Below are positions 7,967 to 17,047 of a DNA stretch of 64,000 nt, piece by piece (the first letter of the stretch is position 1; every line of letters starts with the position of its first letter). Made by a program: the position numbers and the translations under genes. This stretch comes from Marinilabiliaceae bacterium (lineage in GTDB: Bacteria > Bacteroidota > Bacteroidia > Bacteroidales > Marinilabiliaceae), in assembly GCA_021443545.1 (NCBI GenBank), contig JABUTU010000055.1:1-64000 (forward strand), in the 5' to 3' direction. The notes under the pieces were generated by a model. The model made no database searches. It had not been told where the DNA came from and worked only from the letters and a program-made list of their open reading frames with translations.

Positions 7967-9019
7967 ATGAATATTCAACAAACCTCTTTCGGACAAATAG
8001 AAGGAAACGAAGTGTTGCTATATACTCTCGATAATGGAACGGTTCAGGTTGGAGTTACAAATATCGGAGCAACGATAACTTCTATTCGTATGCCAGATAA
8101 AAATGGGGAAGTTGCGGATGTCGTTCTCGGTTTTGATAATCCAAAGACATATCTCGACCCAGAGTACCTTGCAGGCGGTTTTTTCCTTGGTGCAACAGTC
8201 GGACGATTTGCAAACCGTATCCAGAAGGGAGAGTTTACGATTGATTCGAAGAAATATCAGGTAGAGATAAACAATGGACCTAATCATCTACATGGTGGAA
8301 CAGGTTCGTTTAATACGAAATTCTGGAAGTCAGAGCAGATACAAGGCGATTCATGTGTGGGTGTGCGTATGACTTATGTTAGCCCTCATATGGAGAATGG
8401 TTATCCTGGACAGTTGACAACTACGGTCACTTTTAAGTTGGATTCTGACAATTCTCTTCAGATTTCATATCAGGCCCAGACAGATAGAACGACGATTCTG
8501 AATCTGACTAACCACTCGTACTTCAATCTCAAGGGTGAGGGGACGATTTTTGACACGAAGGTACTTATGCAGGCATCGAACTATACTCCTAAGGATGAAT
8601 ACTGCATCCCGGATGGTAGTATAGAGTCGGTTTCTGGTACGCCGTTAGATTTTACATTTGAGCATACAATTGGTGAGCGTGTTCATATGTATGAGGATGG
8701 TTATGACCATAACTATGTAATCAATGGAAATCGCGGACAATTGAGGAAAGCAGCAGAAGCATGGGATGAGAAATCGGGACGTAAGATGGAGTTCCTCACT
8801 ACAGAGCCAGGTTTCCAATTCTATTCTGCTCATTGGTTGAATGGGAAGTGGGGAAGAACACCAGAGTCAAAGAACAAGTTTGTCTCGTATGGAGGTTTTT
8901 GTTTCGAGGCACAACATTTTCCTGACTCTCCAAATAAACCACAGTTTCCTTCGACACAATTGAAACCTGGTGAGACGTATACACAAACTACAGTGTATAA
9001 GTTTTCGGTAATGAAATAG
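7967..9019 (+). CDS. galM: Aldose 1-epimerase (mutarotase)
   Basis: A 350-residue protein of the galactose mutarotase fold. GATVGRFANRI, the catalytic His in LTNHSYFNL and the catalytic Glu in FCFEAQHFPDSPN are intact. There is no signal peptide, so it acts in the cytoplasm, interconverting alpha and beta anomers of glucose or galactose. It lies 33 nt downstream of mmdB and could be cotranscribed. The hairpin at 9052 ends the unit. The anomer it supplies would fit glucose released by the cellobiose phosphorylase elsewhere in the window. Confidence 0.9.
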   Translation: MNIQQTSFGQIEGNEVLLYTLDNGTVQVGVTNIGATITSIRMPDKNGEVADVVLGFDNPKTYLDPEYLAGGFFLGATVGRFANRIQKGEFTIDSKKYQVEINNGPNHLHGGTGSFNTKFWKSEQIQGDSCVGVRMTYVSPHMENGYPGQLTTTVTFKLDSDNSLQISYQAQTDRTTILNLTNHSYFNLKGEGTIFDTKVLMQASNYTPKDEYCIPDGSIESVSGTPLDFTFEHTIGERVHMYEDGYDHNYVINGNRGQLRKAAEAWDEKSGRKMEFLTTEPGFQFYSAHWLNGKWGRTPESKNKFVSYGGFCFEAQHFPDSPNKPQFPSTQLKPGETYTQTTVYKFSVMK

Positions 9020-9051
9020 TTTTTAGTTATAAGTACATTGAAATATTAATA

Positions 9052-9079
9052 GGGGTATGTCAAAGTTTTGACATGCCCC
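9052..9079. terminator. Hairpin terminator after galM
   Basis: Arms 9052-9064 and 9067-9079 pair over 13 positions with one G-T wobble (GGGGTATGTCAAA with TTTGACATGCCCC), followed by a short TTTA. It also overlaps a TTG that would extend the next gene upstream, an argument against that start. Confidence 0.65.
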
Positions 9080-9082
9080 TTT

Positions 9083-9433
9083 ATGAATATTATGAAGGCA
9101 ATAGATACATTTAGAACACCACCATATATGCATAATTGTGCTCAAGCGGTGGCGAATCATTGGAAGGTGTTGTTTGAAAATACAGACATAGTAAGTGAGT
9201 ATTCCCCATACGTTGGAGGTAAAGCTCCTGAGGGGTATTGCGGAGCATTATATGCGGCAATGCAAGCGTGCCAGTCGCAACAGGAAGCAATTAAGACTGA
9301 ATTCGCGAATATAGTAGGAGCAACTCATTGTATAGATATAAAGCGCAATGCAAAGACATCTTGTCATGTGTGCGTTGATACAGCCGATGAATTAGTAGCT
9401 AAATATTCAAAACTGTTACGAGGTGAAGAGTAA
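9083..9433 (+). CDS. C_GCAxxG_C_C-family putative redox protein
   Basis: A 116-residue protein from the ATG at 9083. A TTG at 9068 would add five residues but lies inside the galM terminator, so I reject it. The cysteine pattern fits the C_GCAxxG_C_C family of putative redox-active proteins in anaerobes: HNCAQAV near the start, EGYCGALYA in the middle, then THCIDIKR and SCHVCVD. The cysteines probably bind a metal or form disulfides; the physiological partner is unknown. It overlaps the next gene by 11 nt, so the two are translationally coupled. Confidence 0.75.
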   Translation: MNIMKAIDTFRTPPYMHNCAQAVANHWKVLFENTDIVSEYSPYVGGKAPEGYCGALYAAMQACQSQQEAIKTEFANIVGATHCIDIKRNAKTSCHVCVDTADELVAKYSKLLRGEE

Positions 9434-10133
9434 GTATTTAGATATATTTATCGATTTTGATGATACGTTATACGATACGCATGGCAATGCTGTAATCTCG
9501 TTGCAGGAACTCTTTGAACAATATAATTTCTCAGAATACTTTGATAACCTCGATGATTTTACGGTGCCATTTTGGGAGGCGAACGAACAATTATGGGCGC
9601 AATATGCCTTAGGAGAGATAACACGTGATTTTCTTATTATTGAGCGTTTTCGTCGACCCTTGTCATTCGGTCGAGGGTTAGACCCTTCGGAGGCCTTTTG
9701 TCTTGAGGTGAGTGACTGTTATCTTGAGATTTGCAGTAATAAATCGGGAGTTGTAGAGGGTTGCTATGAATTGTTAGACTATCTGAAGCAGAATGGATAC
9801 AAACTTCATTTGTGTAGTAATGGATTTCACGAGGTCCAGTACAAAAAACTTGCATCATCCCATTTGACAGAATACTTTGATACGATTGTTCTGTCGGAAG
9901 ATGCGGGGGCGAATAAACCAAGCAATGAGTATTTTGAATATGCGTTCAGAGTGACGAACGCGCAACCAGCTTCTACTATAATGATAGGAGACAATCTGAA
10001 GACAGATATTCTTGGAGCTAAGAATGCGGGGATAGATCAGATATACTTCAATCGAAGAGGCGGACAAGTGTCGAACAGAAGCGAGGTAACGTATGAGGTT
10101 ACATCGCTGAAGGAAATATTGACAATTCTTTGA
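9423..10133 (+). CDS. HAD-family phosphatase, YjjG/noncanonical pyrimidine nucleotidase type
   Basis: A 236-residue HAD hydrolase. The nucleophile motif is FIDFDDTLYD at residues 8-17, motif II is LCSNG, and motif IV is MIGDNLKTDILGAKNAG. The helical cap between the nucleophile motif and motif II is of the YjjG type. YjjG-like enzymes dephosphorylate dUMP, dTMP and noncanonical pyrimidine nucleotides; the exact substrate cannot be told from sequence. It starts with GTG at 9423 inside the previous gene. Its stop codon directly abuts the stop of the convergent regulator gene, with no space for a terminator. Confidence 0.8.
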   Translation: MKSKYLDIFIDFDDTLYDTHGNAVISLQELFEQYNFSEYFDNLDDFTVPFWEANEQLWAQYALGEITRDFLIIERFRRPLSFGRGLDPSEAFCLEVSDCYLEICSNKSGVVEGCYELLDYLKQNGYKLHLCSNGFHEVQYKKLASSHLTEYFDTIVLSEDAGANKPSNEYFEYAFRVTNAQPASTIMIGDNLKTDILGAKNAGIDQIYFNRRGGQVSNRSEVTYEVTSLKEILTIL

Positions 10134-13100
10134 TTACGACTCTTTAACCTGACTTGGAGTGTATCCGAACTGGGCTTTGAATTGACGAGAGAAGTATTTG
10201 ACATCAGAATAACCAATTTCGAAAGCTACTTCGCTGACGTTATATCCTTTCTTCAAAAGCTCAGCTGCTATTTTAAACTTAATCTGTCGTACAAATTCGA
10301 GAGGACTTTGGTTCGTCAAGCCCTTCACTTTGTTGTAGAATACAGTTCTCGACATATTGAAGTGTGATGCGAAGTCGTCAATTGCCAAGTCTTGTTTGAA
10401 GTTCTCCTCAGTAAAGTGTACGAGTTCTTTAAGGAACTCTTCATCTTTAGAAGGAATATGAAGAGAGATGTCTTGATAATTGCCTGGATTCTTAATGTTT
10501 GCAGAACTTGAAGAGGATTCTATAGATATAGGAACACCTGTAATCTGCGTAACCAACTGGCTCTTGCGTACGAAAATGTTGTCTATTATTGTACGCAGAT
10601 GTTCCATGTTGAAGGGTTTGGAGATGAAGGCGTCTATTCCAAGTTTAAGGGTTTCAATTTCGTCCTCAATTGAAGACTTGGCGGTTAGTGCAATTATTGG
10701 AATATGGCTTGTCTCCATCTCCTTCTTGAGAGTCTTTATCATCGTAGTTCCGTCCATTACAGGCATCATTAAATCAGTTATTATGATGTCTGGAATCTGT
10801 TCTTTGACAAGGATGAGAGCTTCATTGCCGTTAGATGCACCAACGCATATATATGAGTTTGATAGGGATTGGAATAGGTAATTTTGGATTTCGGTGTTGT
10901 CCTCTACTATGAGTATGCGTTTAGCATCTGCAGGTACGTTATGGACGTCGCATGAAACACTTCCATTGTATGTTTCGCTTTCATCTTTATCATCAAAAAT
11001 TTCACCCAGTATACTATTCTGTTGGTTGTTACTTTTATGAGTAGATTGAACAAAAGATATATCAGGGTTATTTTCGAGATGATTCCTTCCTACTGGGATA
11101 CGTACGGTGAAAGTAGAACCGATACCTTTGCGGCTTTGAACAATAATATCACCACCATGTAACTTAACCAGTTCGTAGGCGAGTGACAAGCCTATGCCAG
11201 TTCCTGAAAGAGCGTTTGAGGATAGGATAGTATATCGTTTAAACAGCTGACTCTGCTCGGCTTCAGTCATTCCGCACCCCTCATCGCTTATTAATATGTA
11301 TGAGGCTGAATTGTCTTGAGTGACGCGGACATTGATATTTTTTCCATCTTCTGTAAACTTCATAGCGTTAGAAAGAAGATTGTAGACAACTGTATCAATC
11401 TCTTTGGCGTCAATCCATACGCTCTGCATGCCCTCCTGAATTTCAATTCTGTAATTGATATGCTTGTGGTCGGCAAGTAGTTTGAAGCTGTCATAAACAT
11501 CTTTTACAAGTTGGCCAATGTTGCATTGAGAAACTTCCAGATTCATTTTTTTATTCTGTATTTTCCGGAAGTCAAGCAGTTGGTTTATTAAGAGAAGTAA
11601 ACGATTGGAGTTGCGCCTAACAATCATCAGATTGTTATGGACGTCAATAGGTAAATCCTCCCTTTTGTTGAGGCTTTCGATTGGAGCTACAATCAGAGTC
11701 AGAGGTGTTCGTATCTCATGAGCTATATTGGTGAAGAACTGCAGTTTGACATCGTTCAGTTTCTTTTCAAGCTTCAGTTCGTGCCGGAAGTGGCTGAAAC
11801 GTCTGATGGTTCTGTATATAGAGTAAGCGATGATTCCAAATATAATAGCGTAGATAGTATAAGCCCACCATGTCTTCCACCATGGTGCATCTATCTTGAC
11901 GATGAGGTCGCGTGAATTGTCCGACCAATTACCATTGCGGAAAGTATGTTTGACTCTGAAGGTGTATGTTCCAGGCTTTATATTTGTATAACGGGCATAA
12001 GTCTGACCTCCGACATTATTCCATTCATCGTCAACGCCCTCAAGGATATATTTGTATAGAACGTTGTGCTGGTCGAGATAATCCAATGTGTGGAAATCTA
12101 TTGTAAAAGAAGTTTGCGAAGGAGACAGATGAACGGAGGAGGCGTAAGCGATATTCTCGTTAAGTGGTTCATCTTCGCCTATAGGGTATTCGTACCCACC
12201 AATAAGCATTCGAGTGAGAACAAGGTTACTCTCGTAAGGGGTGGTAGATATTTGTGTTGGCGAGACTATAATGAAGCCACGGAATCCCCCAAAGACCATT
12301 CTTCCGTTTTTTATTGTGCATCCTGTAGCTTCTGAAAATGAATTAAAACTTAAACCCGATTTGTCATTATAAGCTTCAAAAGAACGAGTTTTGAGGTTCA
12401 TTTTGCATAGTCCGTTTTCAGTAGCAAGCCAAATAGCATCTTTAGATGTTTGGGCAATGCTATATACAGCGTTATTACATAATCCATCTTTAGTATTGAA
12501 GTTCTCGTATATAGCGTTTCCATTTTTATCGAAAGTCATAATATCCAGACCTCCGCCAATGGTAGCAAAATATATTGATTCTTCTGAATCTTCGTATACC
12601 TGACATATGTCGTTATAACTCATTGTGTTATTGTCGGCGGAGTGTACGAAATGTTCGAAGTTGATAGAGACGGCATTTAAATCATCTTTTTTGATGCGAC
12701 AAGCACCATTAACAGTAGCGACCCATAAGTCACCATTATGGTCAACCAGAAGATTTCGAACCTTGTCTGATAAGATATTAGAATTGTTACTGTTGAAACT
12801 ATTTGTATGGAATCTTCCTTCGGGAGTATGAGTCATTCGGGAAATGCCACCACCAAAGGTCCCAATCCATATATTACCACTCTTGTCCTCCGTCAGTTTA
12901 TAGGCGTTCATACTTGCAAGTTCTCCATTGGTGTTAACGGAAGAAAATTGGGAGAAATATAGAGGGGATTTGCTAATATTGGCATAGTCAGGTTTCTGTT
13001 TGCTGACCAATACTCCCTCGCCCTTTGTAGCTATCCAAAGGAGTCCTTTGCTGTCGACCATCATGTCGTATGTTAAGGAGTGAATCTCACCATTGTCGGA

Positions 13101-14555
13101 GTTGAGACCATCCAATGTTCTAATCATGTTTCCATTGGCGTCATATATGTAAATATGCCCACTCTTAGTAGCAACCCATAAGTTGCCGGCGGGGTCCTCC
13201 ATAATAGCTCTTACGACATTGTCGACTTGAGAATTTTGATTGTTATTAGGGATAATATTGCGAAAGGCTTTATTCTCGGTTATGATTTTTACTAATCCAC
13301 CTCGGTATTGACCTGTCCCGACCCATAGTTGGCCAGATGGGTCCTGTGCTATACAATGAACTATGTTTGAAGGGATAGAGTAGTCGTCATTGGCGTTGTT
13401 TCTAAACTCTTCAAATTTGTCCTCCATACGATTATAACGAACCAATCCGCCACCATGAGTTCCTATCCAAAGATTTTTATTTCCATCTTCAAAGAAAACG
13501 GGACGTTCGAGGTCGATTGTTGGAGCAAGATATTCTGGTGTAAGCTGATAGTATTTCGACTCGGAGTTGGCAATATTGAAACGAGTGACACCTGGCTTCT
13601 CAGTTGTAATCCATAGTTGATGGTACTGGTCGGTGTATACCTTGTCGACTTTTTGTTTGCCGTAGCCATGAAACTTTATCTCTGTAAGATTGTTATTGAT
13701 TGCAGAGTGAAGATATGCATGACCATCGAAAGTGGCAATAAAAGCCGCAGTGTTATCAGGAATAGTTTGTAGGTATGTGATGTGATGGAGGTTTTCAGAA
13801 ATGGACGGAATTATGTTTTTGCTATCTATAGAACGTCCAAAGAGAGTGAAAGAAACAGGCTCATTTTCAGTTCCTATGAGTATTGTGGTTCCATACTGGC
13901 ATATAGCACCAGTGAAAGAATACTTTTCGTGCGAGATGTTAATCTCGATGTTGTCTTCTATAATCTCTTTTTCTGACAATCTGACCAGACCATTGCTCAG
14001 TAAGATCCAAAGGTTTTTGTTGCTGTCGACGAAAAGATTCTTAACCTCGCGGTTGTTGAATGTCAAGTTCTTGTATTCGTATCTGTTATCCTCGTTAAGT
14101 CGGAGGATGTAGGCACCAGAGTGAGTAGAGCCTACAATAACTATTGAGTCGCTATATTGCGAAAAAGATGTAGCTGGTTCAGCTACAATACCCTTTTGTT
14201 CGGGAAGAATGCCGAATTCTTCGTGACGTTGGTCGAAATACTGGAAACAGCCATCATAAGTCTTGACCCATACATAGTTAGCTTTGTCGACCCAAAGGTT
14301 GACGACGCGGTTATTGTTGGATGAACTTTGATTATTGAAAAACCTGAAACGTTCGCCATCAAAGCGGTCGATTCCGTTCAATGTGCCAACCCAAATGAAC
14401 CCATTCTGGTCACAAGCCATGCTATAGACAGAATTTTGGGAGAGTCCTTGTTCGCTGCCATAGTATTCAAATTTGAGGATATTTTGTGCTATTATGGCAA
14501 AAGGACAAAGGGCAACTATTGTTGCTGAAAATATGAATTTAAAAATATGCTTCAT
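10134..14555 (-). CDS. Hybrid two-component system sensor/regulator (HTCS)
   Basis: A 1473-residue single-protein signalling system. Domain order: signal peptide (to about 23), a beta-propeller sensor of about fourteen repeats (with WVGTLNGIDRFDG-like blades), a Y_Y_Y domain (about 815-885), and one membrane helix (about 890-912). Then come HisKA with H946 in NIAHEIRTPL, HATPase (about 1055-1170, with SDEGCGM and GTGIGLSL), a receiver with phospho-Asp D1261 in ITDLMMP, and a C-terminal AraC helix-turn-helix (about 1375-1470). All catalytic residues are present. Such proteins sense oligosaccharides in the periplasm and activate nearby glycan-use genes; here the divergent GH5 endoglucanase is the obvious target. 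No SusC/SusD pair is adjacent. A possible -7 element lies at 14584-14591. Confidence 0.95.
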   Translation of the reverse strand: MKHIFKFIFSATIVALCPFAIIAQNILKFEYYGSEQGLSQNSVYSMACDQNGFIWVGTLNGIDRFDGERFRFFNNQSSSNNNRVVNLWVDKANYVWVKTYDGCFQYFDQRHEEFGILPEQKGIVAEPATSFSQYSDSIVIVGSTHSGAYILRLNEDNRYEYKNLTFNNREVKNLFVDSNKNLWILLSNGLVRLSEKEIIEDNIEINISHEKYSFTGAICQYGTTILIGTENEPVSFTLFGRSIDSKNIIPSISENLHHITYLQTIPDNTAAFIATFDGHAYLHSAINNNLTEIKFHGYGKQKVDKVYTDQYHQLWITTEKPGVTRFNIANSESKYYQLTPEYLAPTIDLERPVFFEDGNKNLWIGTHGGGLVRYNRMEDKFEEFRNNANDDYSIPSNIVHCIAQDPSGQLWVGTGQYRGGLVKIITENKAFRNIIPNNNQNSQVDNVVRAIMEDPAGNLWVATKSGHIYIYDANGNMIRTLDGLNSDNGEIHSLTYDMMVDSKGLLWIATKGEGVLVSKQKPDYANISKSPLYFSQFSSVNTNGELASMNAYKLTEDKSGNIWIGTFGGGISRMTHTPEGRFHTNSFNSNNSNILSDKVRNLLVDHNGDLWVATVNGACRIKKDDLNAVSINFEHFVHSADNNTMSYNDICQVYEDSEESIYFATIGGGLDIMTFDKNGNAIYENFNTKDGLCNNAVYSIAQTSKDAIWLATENGLCKMNLKTRSFEAYNDKSGLSFNSFSEATGCTIKNGRMVFGGFRGFIIVSPTQISTTPYESNLVLTRMLIGGYEYPIGEDEPLNENIAYASSVHLSPSQTSFTIDFHTLDYLDQHNVLYKYILEGVDDEWNNVGGQTYARYTNIKPGTYTFRVKHTFRNGNWSDNSRDLIVKIDAPWWKTWWAYTIYAIIFGIIAYSIYRTIRRFSHFRHELKLEKKLNDVKLQFFTNIAHEIRTPLTLIVAPIESLNKREDLPIDVHNNLMIVRRNSNRLLLLINQLLDFRKIQNKKMNLEVSQCNIGQLVKDVYDSFKLLADHKHINYRIEIQEGMQSVWIDAKEIDTVVYNLLSNAMKFTEDGKNINVRVTQDNSASYILISDEGCGMTEAEQSQLFKRYTILSSNALSGTGIGLSLAYELVKLHGGDIIVQSRKGIGSTFTVRIPVGRNHLENNPDISFVQSTHKSNNQQNSILGEIFDDKDESETYNGSVSCDVHNVPADAKRILIVEDNTEIQNYLFQSLSNSYICVGASNGNEALILVKEQIPDIIITDLMMPVMDGTTMIKTLKKEMETSHIPIIALTAKSSIEDEIETLKLGIDAFISKPFNMEHLRTIIDNIFVRKSQLVTQITGVPISIESSSSSANIKNPGNYQDISLHIPSKDEEFLKELVHFTEENFKQDLAIDDFASHFNMSRTVFYNKVKGLTNQSPLEFVRQIKFKIAAELLKKGYNVSEVAFEIGYSDVKYFSRQFKAQFGYTPSQVKES

Positions 14556-14583
14556 TCCCCATTACTAATTCATGCGATATATG

Positions 14584-14591
14584 CAAATATA
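14584..14591 (-). promoter_or_regulatory. Possible -7 element for the HTCS gene
   Basis: On the minus strand this reads TATATTTG, matching TAnnTTTG, about 30 nt before the HTCS start. No matching TTTG lies 19-21 nt further upstream, so the promoter may be weak or activator-dependent. Confidence 0.4.
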
Positions 14592-14765
14592 TGCAAGTTT
14601 TCAAATATCACCATATTTTACTTCATTTAAATTGCTATATAAACGATTCGACAGAGCATGCCTATTAATGATGATATTGGAAAGATGATAGTAAAAATGT
14701 TATAGTTCAGAAACAAACGAAGGGGATTAGTCGTACACATATGCGTTAATATAAAATTCCCAAAA

Positions 14766-16262
14766 ATGAAAATAGTCAATCTATTACCACTACTCCTTTC
14801 TTTTGTGGCTTTTCTTTTGTGCGGTTGTTCTGATGATGATAAGCAGGAAGAGATTGTTTCGGAGTTGAATTTTTTGAAAGGCACGGAGTTTTCGGTGTCG
14901 ATAAAGGCCGATGGCGGTTCGGCAAGTACGTTGGTAAATTCCACTTCAAGTATTAGCTTGCATACGATAGTTGATTGGGTCAGTACGTCGGTTACTGAGG
15001 TGTCAGAAAATACCTATTCAGTTCAAATAGACATTGCTGCGAACAGTTCAGCCAACGAAAGAAAAACTGGTATTTATCAGTTAAGAATAGAGGTTGTTCA
15101 AGCTGGAAAGAGAGCAGTCATTGAGGCAAAAGAGTTGAATGAGGTTGCTAAATTGCTTGGTATAGGATGGAATCTCGGAAATCATTTCGATTCGTATGGC
15201 ATGACGAAGTATTCTTGGTGGGATTTGTCCACACCATCGCAATCGCTGTATGATAAATTAAAAGAGTATGGTTTCTCATCAGTTCGCATACCCGTTACAT
15301 GGTATCCATATATGGGCGCGGCGCCTGATTATACTATTGAGTCAAAATATCTCGATTTGATTGAGTCGAATGTTTCAATGGCTTTGAAGTCAGGTTTAGC
15401 AGTCGTTATCAATATTCACCATGATGGAGCGGAGTCGAAGAATTGGCTTGACATAAAAGGTGCAGCTAAATCGGCAGAGAGAAATGATACTGTCAAGGCT
15501 GAGATAAAAGCAGTATGGACGCAGATAGCCAATCGTTTTGCTGATTTCGATGAGTCGCTTGTTTTTGAGGGATTTAATGAGCTCCATGATGGCGGTTGGG
15601 GCTGGGGTGACAACCGAAAAGATGGGGGTAAACAATATGCTATTCTGAATGAGTGGAATCAGCTTTTTGTGGATGTGGTACGAGGTACTGGAGGAAACAA
15701 TGCAACACGTTATCTGTCAGTTCCTGCCTATTCTACAAACATAGACTTGGCAAAATCGGATTTTGTTCTGCCTAAGGATGTGGTAAGTGATAAGTTGATA
15801 TTGTCAGTACATTTTTATGACCCATACAACTTTACGTTGGAAGATTCTAAGAGTGAATGGGGTCATACGGGAGATGCTTCCAAGAAAGTTGATGGAAGTG
15901 ATGAGACGTATGTTTTGAAACAGTTTAAAGTTTTGTACGATACATTTGTAAAAGATGGTGTCCCAGTGTACATCGGAGAGTTCGGGTGTGTTCGTCGTTC
16001 TGATTCAAGGTCAGAGCAGTTCCGTCGTTATTGGCTGGAGTATATTGTAAAAGCAGCCAAGACGTATAGTCTGCCATTGATGTATTGGGATAATAATGCA
16101 AAGGAAACTGGGCTGGAGAACTCTGGAGTTATTGACCATTCTACTGGAAGTCTGAACAATAGCGATTCTGAGACAGTAGTCAATTTGATGACGTCAGCCT
16201 GGAACAAGGATGATGAAGAGTATACCATAGAGTGGGTGTATGACAACCAGGCGCCAGAATAA
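14766..16262 (+). CDS. GH5-family endoglucanase, lipoprotein with BACON domain
   Basis: A 498-residue protein. It has a lipoprotein signal peptide with the acceptor C21 (LLCGC-SDDD, acidic residues after Cys as for surface-exported Bacteroidetes lipoproteins). A BACON-like domain spans about residues 40-120, and a TIM-barrel GH5 catalytic domain about 130-480. GIGWNLGNHFD, VRIPVTWYPY and INIHHDG are GH5 signatures. The acid/base is E272 in GFNELHD and the nucleophile E405 in IGEFGC. Beta-1,4-glucan (cellulose, barley glucan or xyloglucan) is the likely substrate class; the subfamily was not assigned. It is divergent from the HTCS gene with 210 nt between them and ends at a strong terminator. 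Confidence 0.88.
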   Translation: MKIVNLLPLLLSFVAFLLCGCSDDDKQEEIVSELNFLKGTEFSVSIKADGGSASTLVNSTSSISLHTIVDWVSTSVTEVSENTYSVQIDIAANSSANERKTGIYQLRIEVVQAGKRAVIEAKELNEVAKLLGIGWNLGNHFDSYGMTKYSWWDLSTPSQSLYDKLKEYGFSSVRIPVTWYPYMGAAPDYTIESKYLDLIESNVSMALKSGLAVVINIHHDGAESKNWLDIKGAAKSAERNDTVKAEIKAVWTQIANRFADFDESLVFEGFNELHDGGWGWGDNRKDGGKQYAILNEWNQLFVDVVRGTGGNNATRYLSVPAYSTNIDLAKSDFVLPKDVVSDKLILSVHFYDPYNFTLEDSKSEWGHTGDASKKVDGSDETYVLKQFKVLYDTFVKDGVPVYIGEFGCVRRSDSRSEQFRRYWLEYIVKAAKTYSLPLMYWDNNAKETGLENSGVIDHSTGSLNNSDSETVVNLMTSAWNKDDEEYTIEWVYDNQAPE

Positions 16263-16279
16263 TAGGTAATCCAACCATA

Positions 16280-16325
16280 AAAAAAGAGTGTGAGACGAAT
16301 TATTGTCGGCTCACACTCTTTTTTT
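16280..16325 (+). terminator. Rho-independent terminator of the GH5 gene
   Basis: GAGTGTGAG and CTCACACTC form the stem, with A-run and T-run on either side (about 16279-16285 and 16319-16325). The symmetry lets it also stop minus-strand transcription from mscL. Confidence 0.85.
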
Positions 16326-16331
16326 GACTTA

Positions 16332-16362
16332 TTAGCTTGCGAGTGAGGAACTCGCAAGCTAA
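16332..16362 (-). terminator. Second hairpin in the GH5/mscL convergent gap
   Basis: Arms 16332-16344 and 16350-16362 are perfectly complementary over 13 bp (TTAGCTTGCGAGT) around a 5-nt loop. It starts directly after the mscL stop codon. There is no immediate T-run on the minus strand, so it probably works together with the neighbouring hairpin. Confidence 0.65.
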
Positions 16363-16365
16363 GTG

Positions 16366-16785
16366 TTAGTTTTTCTTAGCCAGTATGTCGCGTATTTCAG
16401 TCAGAAGAACCTCCTCTTTTGTTGGTTCTGGTGCTGTTGGAGCCTCAGGTTTCTGCTCATCTTTCTTTGTCAGCTTTGTAATGATGCGTATTACGCAGAA
16501 TATAGAGAAAGCGATGATGAGAAAGTCGAAAGATGTCTGGATGAAGTTGCCGTAATTGAGTGTGACAGACTCAGAACCCTCAGAGGCATCTTTGATAACC
16601 CATTTAAGGTCAGTGAAGTTTACGCCACCAATCAATACACCGATAGGAGGCATAATGATATCCTGAACGAGAGATGTGACGATTTTTCCGAAAGCACCGC
16701 CAATGATTACGCCGACAGCCATGTCAACGACGTTTCCCTTCATAGCGAAGGTTTTGAAATCTTGAAAGAAATTTGATTTAGCCAT
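16366..16785 (-). CDS. mscL: Large-conductance mechanosensitive channel
   Basis: A 139-residue protein of normal MscL length. The N-terminal amphipathic helix (FFQDFKTFAMKGNVVDMAVGV) leads into TM1 with the glycine-rich pore helix GVIIGGAFGKIVTSLVQDI, then MPPIG, a periplasmic loop, TM2 (TSFDFLIIAFSIFCVIRIIT) and a charged C-terminal helix bundle (EVLLTEIRDILAKK). It opens under membrane tension during hypo-osmotic shock. It is monocistronic and converges with the GH5 gene. Confidence 0.95.
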   Translation of the reverse strand: MAKSNFFQDFKTFAMKGNVVDMAVGVIIGGAFGKIVTSLVQDIIMPPIGVLIGGVNFTDLKWVIKDASEGSESVTLNYGNFIQTSFDFLIIAFSIFCVIRIITKLTKKDEQKPEAPTAPEPTKEEVLLTEIRDILAKKN

Positions 16786-16988
16786 TTTTTATTGTTTTAA
16801 TATAATATCTATTCCTAACTAATAGAGACTCAGCATAGTAATAACTTGACTCTTATATTAAGCTTTTTGTTTTACGCATATATGCAGATAATGGGTGCAG
16901 GGTTACAGATAAAGATGAAAATAACGACAGATGTAACTATTTTTATTCATTACAAATTGCAAAAATAATCTAAATTTGTAACCTCGAC

Positions 16989-17021
16989 TTTGCAAAAGTA
17001 ATTGAGAACTGATTAATTTTG
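16989..17021 (+). promoter_or_regulatory. Promoter of the AAA_14-type ATPase gene
   Basis: TTTG at 16989-16992 and TAATTTTG at 17014-17021 with a 21-nt spacer fit the Bacteroidetes consensus. The start codon (GTG, 17048) is 27 nt downstream. Confidence 0.65.
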
Positions 17022-17047
17022 TGCTGTGTTTATAGGTAAAGAAGGTA

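Noticed and set aside
9068..9082. TTG start of the C_GCAxxG_C_C protein
   Set aside because: It lies in the right arm of the galM terminator; the ATG at 9083 fits better.
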